Below, one piece after another: positions 13,201 through 25,147 of a stretch of DNA of 64,000 nucleotides. Source of the stretch: Paramecium tetraurelia (taxonomy: Eukaryota; Ciliophora; Oligohymenophorea; Peniculida; Parameciidae); assembly GCF_000165425.1 (NCBI RefSeq), contig NW_001798961.1, forward strand, positions 1 to 64,000. The letters run 5' to 3'. The notes beneath the pieces were generated by a model that saw only the letters and a program-made list of their open reading frames with translations, was not told the origin of the DNA and made no database searches. A program made the position numbers and the translations under genes. Position 1 is the stretch's first letter. Every line of letters starts with the position of its first letter.

Positions 13201-16200
13201 AAAATAGATCTTCTATGTAAATGTTGCTTTTCTTAAATTCTACCTATTCAGTTTGATTCTTATTTCTTATTTGAGTTTCAAAGTCCTATTTAGAACAATA
13301 GATATTCTAAGCCAATACTGCTTAATAATAGCAATTTTAATATTCTTTACATTCATATAGATATTTGCTTATTTTAATTTCTTCTTGATTGTTATTGCAT
13401 TGCATACACGTTGCTACGCCATCTATAATTTGGCAATCTGTGCAATCATAATCGCAATCATAAATACATTGATGTTCATACAAAATATAATCGTATGGAC
13501 AAGATGTGCATATTAATTCAAAATCCTCTTCAGATTATAATATTGCATATTCCTCAAAAGGATGCTAATTGTCAGAGTTAAATACATATTTATAATAAGC
13601 TTTGATGTTCCACTTCCAATCATCTTTAAATAATTTATTTCGTTAAATGCAAGTTTTGCAGGAATAATCACACATTTCACATTCTCCTCTTAAAATTGAT
13701 GAATAGTACCCATCTTCGCAGATTATACAAAATGAAGTTTCTTATGAATAATTTTATATGCATTCAACACAATTATACAGATTAGAGCAATCTTTGTTCT
13801 AAATAGATCTCAAATTATTCGAACTGATTAAACAATAATTAGTTTGTTGATTATCAGTGATTAAACCAAAAAGACACAATTCATTTTCATTAAACTCTTC
13901 ATTAGTAAAGTTTATAATTTCACATGTTGAGGTAATTTAATTAAAATAATAATTCCTTTTGCAAAGCGCACAACCTATTTTCAATGTAGAATAATATTTC
14001 TAATCATATTCAAAGTTGACATCTAAAGTAGAATAAATCAAATTTTCTTTAATGTAATAGTGATAGCAATAGATGCAATTTGTAATTTAGCAATGTAAGC
14101 AATTTTAACCATCTATAGCTAAAAAATACACTTCTGGATTATCGCAATAATAGCATTTTCGGTTATTATCACAATTTCCACAATGCTCTCCACAAGGTGA
14201 ACAAATACCATTAGAATTCAAATATGCTCCTATATGACATGAATGACAAATCACAGAATTTTATTACAGTTAGCATTCATTGCAGCCTTGACATACTGTG
14301 CATTGAAATTCTTAATTCAGAAAATAACCAATTTTACAATCAATACAATACTCGTAATTTTTGCAATAGAAGCATCCAACTTAGCAAGGAAGGCACTAAT
14401 TTTCGATATTTTTAAAATAGCCATACTAACAATCTTCTAAATTGGCATTCAATTTCAGCTCCATTTTATTTTAGCTGTTGATTATAACTATATAATTTTC
14501 TATTTCATTGAACAATCTTTATTTTGTAGAGCATGTCCATTCTTATTAAATTCTATCTTCAGTACATTATAAGGAAGATGAAAAATAAGTAGGATTAGAA
14601 ATGCAATTAGAACATTTAATATAATTTCTTGAACTAACCATAGAGTAGCCAGGGCTATGATAATTTATTTTAATACCATTCTAGACAAGTTTAGTTATTA
14701 TACAAAAAATATCCCTAAGCGCATACTTTAGAATTGAGATCACAAAATAGATAACCATTCTGATGACAATATCGTTTTTTTTCTAAAAGTTTTAAAGTTG
14801 GAAAAATGGAAACTACTTATTTACAGATTGATTGATCCTTGGTATCGACAAAATGAATATTGCATGGACATGTATTTTTTTCAGATAATAAAATACGGTT
14901 GCTCTAAGGTGGACAAGTTAAACAATTATTAAAATTAGGGCCATTGCAAGTTTGACAAGAATAATGACATTTTGGTGTAATATTAATGACAGGAGGTGTA
15001 CAATATGTTTTTAATATCAGATCACTAAAATAACCATTCATATAATCCTAAGTATATTTATCACCTCCAAGATAACAACGTAATGTTATTCCACTAAAAT
15101 GAATTATTGGCTATTCCCATACAAATTTTCGAACCTATTATTAGGAAGAAGGGAAGTATATTTAAAATTATGCTGATCTTTCATTATTAATAGTTCCAAT
15201 TTCATATTATATATAATGCCAATTTATTAATAACTATTGATATTCTACTCCAAGAACTTTTTTTATATCTTTAGGTGAGCTTTAATAAACACTTTTTGTT
15301 GGGAATGCATACGAATAGGTAGTAATTTCAAATCCATTTAGAATAGGCTATTAGTCTTATTAATATTTTAAATATAATTCCTTGTCTCCAATTATAAAAT
15401 CATCATTATATTCTTTATTAATAGTAATCCTAAAAATAACCATTTCACGATGTTCCATTTACAATTATTTTATTTTGACCCATCCTTAAATAGTATATAT
15501 TGGAAACTCTAAAATATTTGTTATTTCTGTTGTAAAACTAAATCCTCTATATTCTTAATCATATTAAGTTAATTGGTATGAGTATTCTTTGCATTAAGTT
15601 TCGAATTTACAATGTTGCAGAAATCGATTTAAACTACTTCTATCTTCGAACACATTCAATTCTCTTTCGCTAAATAATTGTGATAGCTTGCCTTAAAACT
15701 ATGACAAAACCAAGGATCCCTAATCTTAATCTAAAATTAAATTTCCTCCAATAGTGTGCTTGACAGTATTAGGCAAAGTGGGTACATCGTTAACTATCAA
15801 AACTTTAGGATCTATATTCTATTCTAATAGGAGAAAAGTTATTGTTGTTGATTTTGACTAATAATTAAAATAAAAGTAAAATAATATCCATTTTCCTTCA
15901 TAATTTACAAAATTAAAGTTGACAGAAATTTTTGATTTTAATGTTTAGAATGAATAATCAATCTCGTGCTTTATTGTTTAAGTTGAAGTCGATATCTCAA
16001 TATAAAAAATTAGAATTGAACTTTTCGATTCAGAGTCTTATAGTGAATAAATAAATAAATATTTCTATTTGTCATTTTTTTATGATGAATAATCCGTTGC
16101 TTTGTAAAATTATTAATACTAATACCTAATGCGGCTCTAAAAGGTTGATACTTCATCCACATACCATACCCTATATTTTAATTTCCTTAAACTATTTGTT

Positions 16201-16360
16201 CATCTAATTCAATTTCAATGTCTTACATGGATTCCACCAGACTGTTTGTGTTTTGCGCAGAAATTAAATAGTTGCATTCACAATAAGCAAACCTAAGATA
16301 AATTAGTAAGTACTGAGGCAAGATCATCCAAGCGAAAATTACAATGATGTCACTTTTCAT
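7273..16360 (-). CDS. Giant cysteine-rich, probable beta-helix, multi-pass membrane protein (3,020 aa)
   Basis: One 25-base intron (10638-10662, GTA...TAG) interrupts an otherwise open minus-strand frame; the spliced length is exactly 3,021 codons. The N-terminus (MKSDIIVIFAWMILPQYLL) looks like a signal peptide. Residues about 450-1000 hold many CxxC pairs typical of growth-factor-receptor/furin-like repeats. About 1000-2250 is rich in short N/S/I turns such as FLNNSAIFGGSLF, as in pectin-lyase-type beta-helices. About 2390-2500 is a second Cys cluster. About 2500-2870 contains several hydrophobic segments (e.g. TISLISIWTLISILIS), followed by a polar tail of about 150 residues. Large ciliate surface proteins with this order are known. 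The role is probably cell-surface adhesion or sensing, which is inference. Confidence 0.85.
10638..10662 (-). other. 25-base intron in the giant membrane-protein gene
   Basis: On the minus strand the sequence runs from GTAATT to AACTAG. Removing it joins AAT T to CT CTT AGC and keeps the beta-helix frame open on both sides. The codon register differs by one base upstream and downstream, and this intron exactly accounts for it. Confidence 0.85.
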
Positions 16361-17752
16361 TTTATTTAATGTTATGAATTTGAATATTTAATAAATAAAT
16401 TTTAAATACAATCTATTTAATAAATCATTGGATATTATACCAAAATTCATCTTTGCTACATGTTTCTTACTAATGTAAATTAAAAACCGATTAGCTTTGA
16501 ATAGATCATATCATTAATTCATTAAATATTTTTATCTTGGGATAAACTTTTCCACATTTAATGATTAAATGCCAAAAATTTAATATAATGATATTAATAA
16601 TAGTAAATTAAATTAACTTGTGGACCTGAAGTTGATATTTTTTTCATTAAAGGAGAAGATAATTTCATATTAAATAAACTTTTGCAAAAATAGCAATTCA
16701 TAATAGATTGACTTTTTCAAAAATAATAATTCTAAATAGGATAATCATCAGAATCTCTAACATTTTCAATATATCTCTTTAACAATTGAGTAAGTTAAAA
16801 GGTATTCAAAAAAAATGGTTTGAGAAACAATTCTATACATTTATTGCAATTTAAAAGAATTCCAAATTCTATTGGATCGGATTATAGCTTTTTATGTAAT
16901 CTATATTATCTTCTTATAATTAAGTTTTAGTCTGGATAGTCCATATTTTAAATTTTTATATCATTATAATTATTCCTTGCTAAATGACTATTAGTAGAAT
17001 AATACATTAGATTTCATTTGCTAAGTAATCTAAATCAATGTATGTCAAGCTATGCAATATTAATAATCTAATTATTTTAGCAAAACTTTATTAAAAATTA
17101 TTCTACAATTGATAAGAGGAAGTGCAATACTAACAAATACGAATAGATTCTTAGATCGTTTACTGGTAATTAAAAAAAATGTTTGAGATTTTGCACATCA
17201 GTTAATTTGATTTCATTTAATTAACAAGATAATCTTAAACTTTCCTTCATATCTTTTGAAACTTCTTTATTATTTAACTATCTTTCCTATGATGATTTTA
17301 TTTATTAGTTTATTAATTGGTTCTTGTTGCTTTTCCAATAAAGTTTTAAAGAAAATGATTTTTCTGGCTGAGAGTTGTATTCTAGAGGGATAATGGATGG
17401 TTTGGCAGCACTAAATTATTATCTTTGAATAATTGTCAGTCTCTTTCCACTTTAGAGTACTTATATGTTAAAAAAATATTGAAATGATTCCCTAAAATTT
17501 AAATAAGCTCATGTATTTAGTGATTTAAAAGTAATCAAATTTTTAGATACACATTCAAATAAATTTATGAAACTGGGTGAGGTATGAGAAACCATTTTTC
17601 ATGGTCATTCTATATACTATTCTTCTTCAGTCTCTTAAATTTTTTCTAAATAATAAAATATCATTGATAAATATGCATCGCTAATAATATGAGTTGTAGA
17701 TTATCTGAATTGATACCTTAATTTTATATATATATAAATAATTTCCAATCTA
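16361..17752. other. Long spacer with a possible decayed minus-strand gene
   Basis: The spacer separates two divergent starts (16360 minus, 17753 plus). Within about 16500-17200 the minus strand has TGA-free stretches that look protein-like but switch frame. They include NCNKCIELFLKPFF near 16850-16800 and NCYFCKSLF near 16700, each with a C-x2-C pair. In-frame TGAs at 16806 and 16717 break any single reading. I read this as a possible remnant of a Cys-containing gene, with low confidence. The rest is AT-rich with no recognised feature. Confidence 0.3.
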
Positions 17753-18127
17753 ATGATCGATACTGATCAACAAAATCAACCAACTAGAAGTGATCATTCT
17801 TAAGGAGCCTATTAAATAATAAAATCAAACTAAGTAGAACTATCTATTCAAAATAAAGTGATTGAACTGGATGTCGATTATCCGAAGGTGCCATAATCGA
17901 GAAATAAAGAGAAATTACTGTGTACAAAATGTAATGAAGTTGTTGAAACCTATATCTAATTTGAGATGGGTAGGTGTAGTTATCTAATGATGCTAATTTT
18001 AATAGTAGGCATAATAACAGCTGTCTTGGCCTTCTTGCCTTGTGTTCTAGATGGATGTAAGGATGCAAAGCACAGGTGTCCGAAATGCACCAAACTAATA
18101 GGAACAAAGCAGTTTATGTGCGGATGA
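17753..18127 (+). CDS. LITAF-domain membrane protein (124 aa)
   Basis: An intronless frame of 124 residues. The C-terminal half has the LITAF layout: a first CTKC knuckle (about residue 57), then a hydrophobic stretch (LMMLILIVGIITAVLAFLP), then HRCPKC (about 106-111) and a final L-G-T. In the known family the two half-sites form one zinc site flanking a membrane-dipping helix, placing the protein on endosomal or lysosomal membranes. The N-terminal half is polar and Q-rich. The start is the first ATG after AT-rich DNA. The next gene is convergent. The family call is secure; localisation is inferred from the family. Confidence 0.9.
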
Positions 18128-18490
18128 ATTAAATAATATACTATATTTAACTCAATAATTAGCAAAGATAATGCCCTGTTGTCTGATTCTTAATGTTGGA
18201 TTGAATTAAGTTTAAAAAAATAGAATCTTCTACATCTTCATTCGATACTAATTATAATTAATTTTATTTTGGAAATTAATCATATCAGTTTGATAGCAAT
18301 TAGGTGTAAAAATAATATTACAAATGCCTATCATCTTTTAAATTTCCTATTTCGTTTACTTGAATTCAAGGTGAATTTATAATTAAAATAAAGTCAACTG
18401 TTAAGTTTTTAAATCTAAAACCAAAATAGTAGTACTTATTACTACTATTATAATTTTTATTATATTAATTAATACTAATAATAATATATG
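18128..18490. other. Convergent intergenic spacer
   Basis: AT-rich DNA between the 3' ends of the LITAF gene and the MORN gene, with runs of tact/taat. Nothing else is recognised; presumably it holds both polyadenylation regions. Confidence 0.5.
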
Positions 18491-19633
18491 TCAAATATTA
18501 ATATCTGATTGCTCATGCCCTTGACTCTCTAATATTATTGCTACTAACCTCATAAACGTTTCTAACTCTATTTCAAATTCATTGTACTTGTCCTCTTGCA
18601 AATGCTTTAAATAGCTTTGAAGTATTTTTTCTAAATAACTCCATATAATTACCTTCGATATCAAAACCCATGCTCTAAAAGATGGCTTTGCTATTAATTA
18701 AAGTAATTTTATGTTCCTGATTGGAGGCAGACTCAAATTATAAAGCCAAGTCTTCCATCTCCTATTTAGAATACATTTCATCTAATGGGATGTGAATGGC
18801 TCTATAAATGATTCTCTCCTTTCTAGCCAACTCCATAGACTCCTTAAGAACATTGGTAGGGTCTTACAATTCAACTTTAGGAATATCAGGCAACACGTAA
18901 GGATCCATGAAATGCTTCTCTCTTTCCTCTTTCACTGTATAAGGATCCTCTACTTCAGAATACACTCCAGTTTTTGGCATGTCATCCACCCATTCTCCAA
19001 CAAACACTTGATTTTTTGTGGCAAAGAAGTAAGATCCTTAGCCTTCCTGAATAATGATAATGTATTTTTATTACTCTCTTATCGTTTACCCAATAGCCCT
19101 CAAAATGATCACCATTTCTTTTAGTTAAGACTCCATAACCACTTCTTAAGCCTTTAAACCATGACCCCTCGTAAACATCGCCATTGGCATAAATCATACG
19201 TCCTTCTCCATGCGATTTATCATCCTACCATACACCATCATATCTATTTCCATTCTAATAAAACATAGTTCCTTTGCCTGTTTTCTTGTCATTCACCCAA
19301 TCTCCTGTATATTCTCTTCTCATTCTAGAATCATAAATTTGAATGTCTATACTTATTCTTTCCTTCGCTCACCCAATATGTACCTTATCCATTTCTTTGA
19401 TTATCATACCATCCACCTTCATATTTATCACCATTTCCATAATATTATACACCAAAGCCACACTTTTTGTTTTGATTCCAATCACCAACATATTTTTAGT
19501 CAGCCACCCATCTCTCTTATTTTTAAGTTCCATCTTCATTCTTTGTTTAACTTTTTACCCAATAAATTGCTTTGTGTAATCCATTTTTCTCTGCCTTTTA
19601 ATCATTAATCTACCATTATCGAGCAACTTTCAT
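18491..19633 (-). CDS. MORN-repeat protein, MORN3-like (354 aa)
   Basis: Three introns (19325-19352 and 19047-19074, 28 bases each; 18631-18652, 22 bases) are removed to give exactly 355 codons. About six MORN repeats run from residue 20 to 200, for example YVGDWNQNKKCGFGVQYYG, YEGGWYDNQRNGQGTY and YEGSWFKGLRSGYGVL. The last is followed by FVGEWVDDMPKTGVYSEVED, which closely resembles the end of the MORN array in MORN3 proteins. The C-terminal 140 residues are helical and acidic and end QSDINI. MORN3-type proteins are associated with sperm and cilia in animals; here a cytoskeletal or cortical role is inferred. One intron ends CAG rather than TAG. The start ATG at 19633 faces the divergent CCT gene. 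Confidence 0.88.
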
Positions 19634-20076
19634 TGAATTATTCTTTACTGATTATTTCTACTACGATTATGAATAGTAACTGGCGTCTTAATACATAATT
19701 TAAAATTAATAATAAAATTAAGCCAATCCTCAATCATAATACCAATAATATGTCCATCCTTTAAGGAGTAATCAATAAATATGAAACTTATATTGTTATA
19801 CATAATTATTAATCAATTCTTAATATTTGATATATATATTTTAGAAAGTTCATTAATCACTTATTGGTTAGTATTCAAAGTCACCCATTATTCTTGCATT
19901 CTTATGATATCTTAATTTATACTGTTGCTAATCATTTTTAAGGGTTTCTAGTGAATAAAGGGGAATTCTCCAGTTTTAGCATCCTTCAATGAACGGAGGG
20001 CCCATACTTAAGGTTTTATGATAATTTGGATATAAATAAAAAGATTTTTAAACCAAAATAAAATCTTGTGCGTAGT
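19634..20076. other. Divergent promoter region
   Basis: This 443-base AT-rich spacer lies between the minus-strand MORN gene start and the plus-strand CCT gene start, so it should contain both promoters. It has one slightly GC-richer patch near 19960-20010 without an obvious motif. No gene seen. Confidence 0.5.
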
Positions 20077-20986
20077 ATGAGCACTCTTAAAGTGTTAAGT
20101 GATGCAGTATTTGATAAGAATGAGAAGCTAGAGATAGAAAAGGAAAACTCCTTTACTTAATGTGAACCTCATTATATGGCAGAGAATGAATAAGTAAGAC
20201 ATGATGCATATTTTTGAATTAGGAGGAAGAATTATAGGAGGGGATTCAATTGCCTGTTTATTCACCTTAGTAGTTTTCACATTTCAAAAGACCAAAGATT
20301 AGTTTTGATGAATTCAATCTCGATGAAGATCCCAAAAAAAAAGTATGCTCTTAATAGGAATCTATAACAGCTGAGCAAACAGACGTATAACCAATGGGAG
20401 ATTTGGAAAGATTGGCTGACATGCTCTAACGTGAAAATCAAAAGAAATATTCATACCCCAAGAATTTGCCTGCTCCCTCTAACGTCGATAATCATTTCGG
20501 CGAATTGGCTTTGCGATTCGCACCTTCCCAAAGATAGGATGAGTTTGTATCAAACTATGTGAAGGGAGATGATTTGTTGAGAATCAAGGTAGGATTGTGT
20601 GATGATATCCTTAATGATGAAGAAACATTAAAGTTCGAAGATTGGGTTGAACAATTATGCACTTCAACCAATCATGAGTCACTCAAGGAAATGGCAAGAA
20701 AATAAAAGGTCAAGCGATATTTGGATAAGAAGCATAATCGAACTTACGAAAAGAAAGTTCATTATCATATCAGATAAAAGGTTGCTGAAGAGAGATTAAG
20801 AGTCAAGGGTAGATTTGTAACATGGGGACAAGTAATACAAGTTTGTTGATATTTCTATAGGCATTAAAGATGTTGGATGAGAAGGACACCAAGAAATCAT
20901 GGAGTTACAATGACTATACTAAAATCAAGGGTTTACTGAACGAAAAGTTTGGAGCTGTGAAAAGTGAAAAGTCATTGAGATTCTGA
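20077..20986 (+). CDS. CCT-motif protein (283 aa), putative nuclear regulator
   Basis: Two 29-base introns (20194-20222 and 20832-20860, both GTA...TAG) give exactly 284 codons. Residues about 200-240 form a CCT motif (as in CONSTANS and TOC1): basic RYLDKKHNRTYEKKVHYH, then IRQKVAEERLRVKGRFV, with the conserved R-x-R-x-K-G-R-F core. The rest is acidic and low-complexity with no B-box or receiver domain visible. In plants CCT motifs bind DNA with NF-Y-type partners and carry a nuclear localisation signal. A nuclear, DNA-associated role is therefore likely, but the target is unknown. The start is the first in-frame ATG, and the stop is TGA 20984-20986. Confidence 0.88.
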
Positions 20987-21580
20987 TTGTTTACAACACT
21001 TGCGTATATTAATATATTATATCGTTAAATTCATTTATAATAAAATAGTGATATTGTATTCGAAATTCATACTTGAAAAGTGATGTAAATAGAATATTAT
21101 TCATACTCATGCTCCTCCCAAATATATTTTGAAATAAATAAATTGCCTATTCTATCTCTAAATCTCATAGTTATATTGGTTTATGAATTAAAAGGGTTTA
21201 CTTCAAAATTCATCTTCATTGGATAATAGAACTAGAATTTATTAGAATTCTAAAAGCATTATTGTATTTAAATTAACATTTTTGAGGAGAAGTAGATATA
21301 ATTTTGAGAAAGATAAAAATGATGAATGAAATCAATTCGAGAATAAATGAGATTTTGAAAATGAAGATTAAATATATTCTATTAGAATATGCGTCACTTG
21401 AATTATAATGGTTTTGATGGGTAGGTATAAAATAATAAAAAATAATTATAAAAATAATAATGATAAATTATTAAATATAAAAATTAGAAGATGTAAGGGG
21501 GTAGGTGAAAATATTTTAGTGTATTTGGACTTATGGGTGTAAGTGCAGATGAGAATATAATAATTATTTTAATACCTTGA
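20987..21580. other. Intergenic, nothing recognised
   Basis: This 594-base AT-rich spacer between two plus-strand genes holds a few G-rich runs near 21500 (ggggtaggtg). No frame, repeat or RNA gene that I can support. It presumably contains the Myb gene promoter. Confidence 0.45.
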
Positions 21581-22324
21581 ATGAAGGACAGCTCTGTCTT
21601 AAACTTACCCTCTTATTCATCTCATCCTTAGGAAAATCAAAATGGCTAATAAAATGAAATTAGTGAGACCAATAGCAGTCAAAGAACAAACAACCGAAGT
21701 GAAATGGGTTTTAGTTAATAAGTAAGGATTGGTGTAATGACTTCTAGGAAGGAAGCAAGAATACAGAAGGCACAAAAAAGAAAATCAACAAAGAATAAGG
21801 TTAAAATGGGATAAAAAATTAAGGCCATTGGACTAATCAGGAACATCAAATATACGTGGAGTTCTTGGAGTAGCATCATTGCACATCGATGCAGAGTCAA
21901 TAAAATAGAAAGAATAACAAAATCTTCAAACTTATGTCACAAACAATAGGAACTAGATCTCCATCCTAGTGCAGGTAAAATAACATAATAAGTAGATCGC
22001 ACCACCAGAAATTCAACCCTTATACAGCAGCAGGGTAAAAAAGGAACAAGAGAAATCGCAGGAGATTAAGCAATTAAAATGTAGAAGGGGAGAACTTCCA
22101 TAATATGACAACAAAACCCATGATATAATTTAATACTCCAACGGTGAAACCCATTTTAGGTATGATTGATGAATAATACTCGAATAGATCAATGTTATGA
22201 TGAGTGCGATGGTTACATCTCAAACTATGAGGATTCACGTCCTTAGTTACAAAATTATTGTGGCAACTCCAACTTCGATTACAAATACGGGAATAGATGG
22301 GATTGTGATTCAGATCTTTATTGA
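21581..22324 (+). CDS. SHAQKY-type Myb/SANT DNA-binding protein (222 aa)
   Basis: Introns at 21722-21747 (26), 21975-21995 (21) and 22160-22187 (28), all GTA...TAG, give exactly 223 codons. Residues about 70-128 form one Myb-like repeat: GHWTNQEHQIYVEFLEQH, then a spaced IFKLMSQTIGTRSP, then QCRSHHQKF. This is the SHAQKY(F)-class signature with the TR-x3-Q-x-RSHxQK core. The second intron splits the RSHHQK motif, and the motif is intact only after splicing. A basic KRNKRNRRR stretch follows and may be a nuclear signal. The start is fixed by an in-frame TGA immediately upstream. This Myb class is abundant in plants and protists; a sequence-specific transcription factor role is likely. Confidence 0.88.
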
Positions 22325-22378
22325 CTGGAGTTATCATATTCGATTTGTTTATAAAATTATAATAAAAAAACAATGTAA

Positions 22379-23605
22379 TCATTCATCTGTAGTATCAGTT
22401 TAATCATTGCAACAGCAATACTCTGAAATCACATCTCCGCATGCAGATTCTGCTTCTTAGAGTTCCATTTCATCAAGACCTTCTTGCAAGAACAAGTGCA
22501 AAAATGCTCGCTTTTAGAAAAGTGTCCTGTATTGTTGTTACAATAAATTAAGTTTATTTCCCATAGCAGTATGATGATTGATTGAAAAAGCCATTGGATT
22601 GCATTATTTTTGTTTAGCTGGACAAATGCTGTAGGTGATAGGATCAGCAATCCACTTAACGAATTGTATTTCATCTGAACTTAGAGTCTACTTGAATTCT
22701 TACTGGACTGAAAATATGTCAGTATCCCCATAGATCATGATTTGTTGGGCTAAAAACAAACCCTAAGACATGGACATCGAGAATGTTTGGTTTCGTTTAG
22801 AATAGATCTCTTTACTCATTTGCAATAGAGTTGGCGAATTGATATACGAAAATAGAGGAGCTAGTGACACAGTATAGCAATGCAATTTGGGAAAAGGAGT
22901 GATGTTGGTTTAGATCTTATAAAAGTTTGTATTGGAGTAACAATTGTGACGAAACGATTTGTAGATCCCATCCATTGCAAAAGCTAATAATTGATTGTAC
23001 GTTTCATAATTTTGATCGTAGATGAACATATTCTCTGTCATTTATTGTAAGGCATCATTATCAAAGTAGAATCCCATATTGTAATTGTAATTTAGATGCA
23101 TCAAACCAAGTAGACAATTATAGGGATAAATCACACTATTTTCATATTTTGATGGGTAAATAGAAATGTTGATTTAGGAGCAATCAAAAAAGTTATCGCT
23201 TGTATAATATACTAATTTGGCTCCAATTCCAGATCCAGTTCCACCAGTAATTGAATGAACTAATTACACTGCTTAAATTCCATCGCATTACTCTTACTCT
23301 TTCCTTACCTTTTCCACAATTTCATCAAATAAATCATTCGAACCATAATAACCACTAGCAAATGTCAAACATTTACTACTCTTTCCACTTACAAAATTAT
23401 TTGGATCATAATATGAGAAATTCTTATCTCCTCTAATCTTATCCAGCGTATTCTCCTCACTATCTACAAGTATTGCTCTTGGTATCCCTTTCCGAAAAAA
23501 CTTTTAATCCAAATTCTCACCACAATCGTCTATCATTTGATTCCATATTGCATTCCCTATTTGATTTCCACTTTAACCCACTTAAATTGTAATTATTTAT
23601 TTCAT
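22379..23605 (-). CDS. Divergent tubulin-superfamily protein (408 aa)
   Basis: One intronless frame. The N-terminus MKQIITIQVGQSGNQIGNAIW matches the first strand and the GQxGNQ phosphate-binding loop of tubulins. The glycine loop reads ITGGTGSGIGAKL at about residues 117-129, slightly upstream of its usual position near 140, so about 20 residues are missing from the early loops. Total length is 408 against about 440-450 for alpha, beta and gamma tubulins. The middle is highly diverged and the C-terminus ends CCCNDQTDTTDE, with an unusual Cys triplet. Ciliates carry rare tubulins (eta, theta, iota, kappa) tied to basal bodies and cortex. This could be one of those or a new divergent type; sequence alone does not let me choose. 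Confidence 0.85.
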
Positions 23606-23818
23606 TAATTCATATAATAATTAAACTCATGCACGCATTATCTATATTCAAGCAAAAATAAGAATAGGAGATCTAGAGGGCTCGTTTATATGAGCAATCC
23701 CTAAAAATGAAGGAATTACAAAAAAGTTAAATCCTCTTGAAATCTTGTGAAAGGATGCAAATGTTATCCGATAGATAAATGCAAAAATTGAGATAAAGTC
23801 AGCTTTCTGTTGTCAAAC

Positions 23819-24197
23819 ATGAATAGAACCATCTACGATTCAAATCATTAGAAAGAGATGCCATTCATATTCACACTCGGTACATAACTCTTCTAAGAAT
23901 TAAGTCCAAAAATTGAACTAGAAAAGGATGCTTACGATGAATGGGTTAAGACACAAAGGAAAATGCAATCATAAGAGGAGAGCCAAAAATTGGATAAATT
24001 TTAAGCCAAAATATCAAAGGCCAATGAAATAAAACTGATGTAAGAGGAGGAACTATCAAGCAAATAGAAGCTGAGAATTCAAACCTAACTGATTAAGGAA
24101 TCAATCCATAATGAGCAATAACTTAAATTACAAGTATATAAAAATTATCATGTAGAAAATTTAAAAATAAGAATATGCTAAATTACAACACTTATGA
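23819..24197 (+). CDS. Small coiled-coil protein (118 aa)
   Basis: One 22-base intron (24134-24155, GTA...TAG) gives exactly 119 codons ending KLQHL. The sequence is strongly helical and charged (KTQRKMQSQEESQKLDKF and similar), consistent with a coiled coil; no family is recognised. An in-frame TGA upstream supports the start. A second open frame from an ATG at about 23707 overlaps the start and could be an extra 5' exon if an unseen intron joins it. The gene is followed after only 41 bases by another coiled-coil gene on the same strand. Confidence 0.65.
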
Positions 24198-24238
24198 ATA
24201 TTTATATAATTAATTATTTATTTAATTAATTGTAAATA

Positions 24239-25095
24239 ATGTCAAAAATCGATCCACTGCTGAAGCTTAGATAAAAACAACAACGAGAGATGCAGCATCT
24301 CATAGAATATGAAAAATAATTAAGAGATAAGGAAATTAGAAATTCACAACTGCTATTGAAAAAAAAAGAAAAGTTCTAAGACATATCTATGAAGCAATTG
24401 AAATTCAAAGAAGATTTAAAATAAAAGGCTGAGCAAAAGAGAATTGAATTTGAAAGGAATTTAAGTCAAGCAAGATTGATTGAATAAGAATAATTGAAAG
24501 TAAAGAAATATTTCATAATTGCAGCAATCACAATTTCATGTTAATAAAACAATTGAAATGGTAACTAAATTTGAAAATGAATACCAAAAAGAACAATTAG
24601 ATTTTTTAAATCAAAAAAAATCGGAGCACAACCATTAAATTGAGTACGTTTTGGAAAATAAGAAAAAAATAGAAAACAGAAAATTGAAAGAGTTAAGTCA
24701 ATCTTTAGATGCAAAATTCAAATCCTCTTAAGAAGTATATGCCTCATTGATATTCAATAGTTATAAGACAATTTGAATAAGCAATTAAGTGACAGATAGA
24801 AATAGGAATAATAAAAATTACAAACTTATTTTAAGTAGGTTGAAGAATAACAATAAAATCTATAAAAAGAAAGAATGAAAAAAGGAGAAATGTTTGAAGA
24901 AAAACTAGATAAAGTAGAAAAATTAAAATAAGAGAAAGAAAAAGAATTGAAAGAAAGACAAAGACTTCGATTAGAGGCTGAAAAATAAAAAGAAATGTTA
25001 TCTAAGGAATTTTAAGAAGAAATTGTGGTAAATAATTAAAAAATAAATTTAAGAAAATGTAAAAGTCTAATTTTCGCAAACAGTTGCTAAGTTGA
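24239..25095 (+). CDS. Coiled-coil protein (259 aa)
   Basis: Introns at 24500-24524 (ends CAG), 24735-24760 (ends TAG) and 25028-25053 (ends AAG) give exactly 260 codons. The protein starts MSKIDPLLKLRQKQQREMQH and stays almost wholly charged helix, ending EIVKMQKSNFRKQLLS. The last intron removes an AT-rich run and is needed to reach the nearby TGA at 25093-25095. No domain is recognised beyond the coiled coil. Neighbours on both sides are also helical proteins, suggesting cytoskeletal roles, which is inference. Confidence 0.7.
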
Positions 25096-25147
25096 ACGTG
25101 AATTTCATAAATATATATATACTCAAAAAAATAATATTATAAATTAT

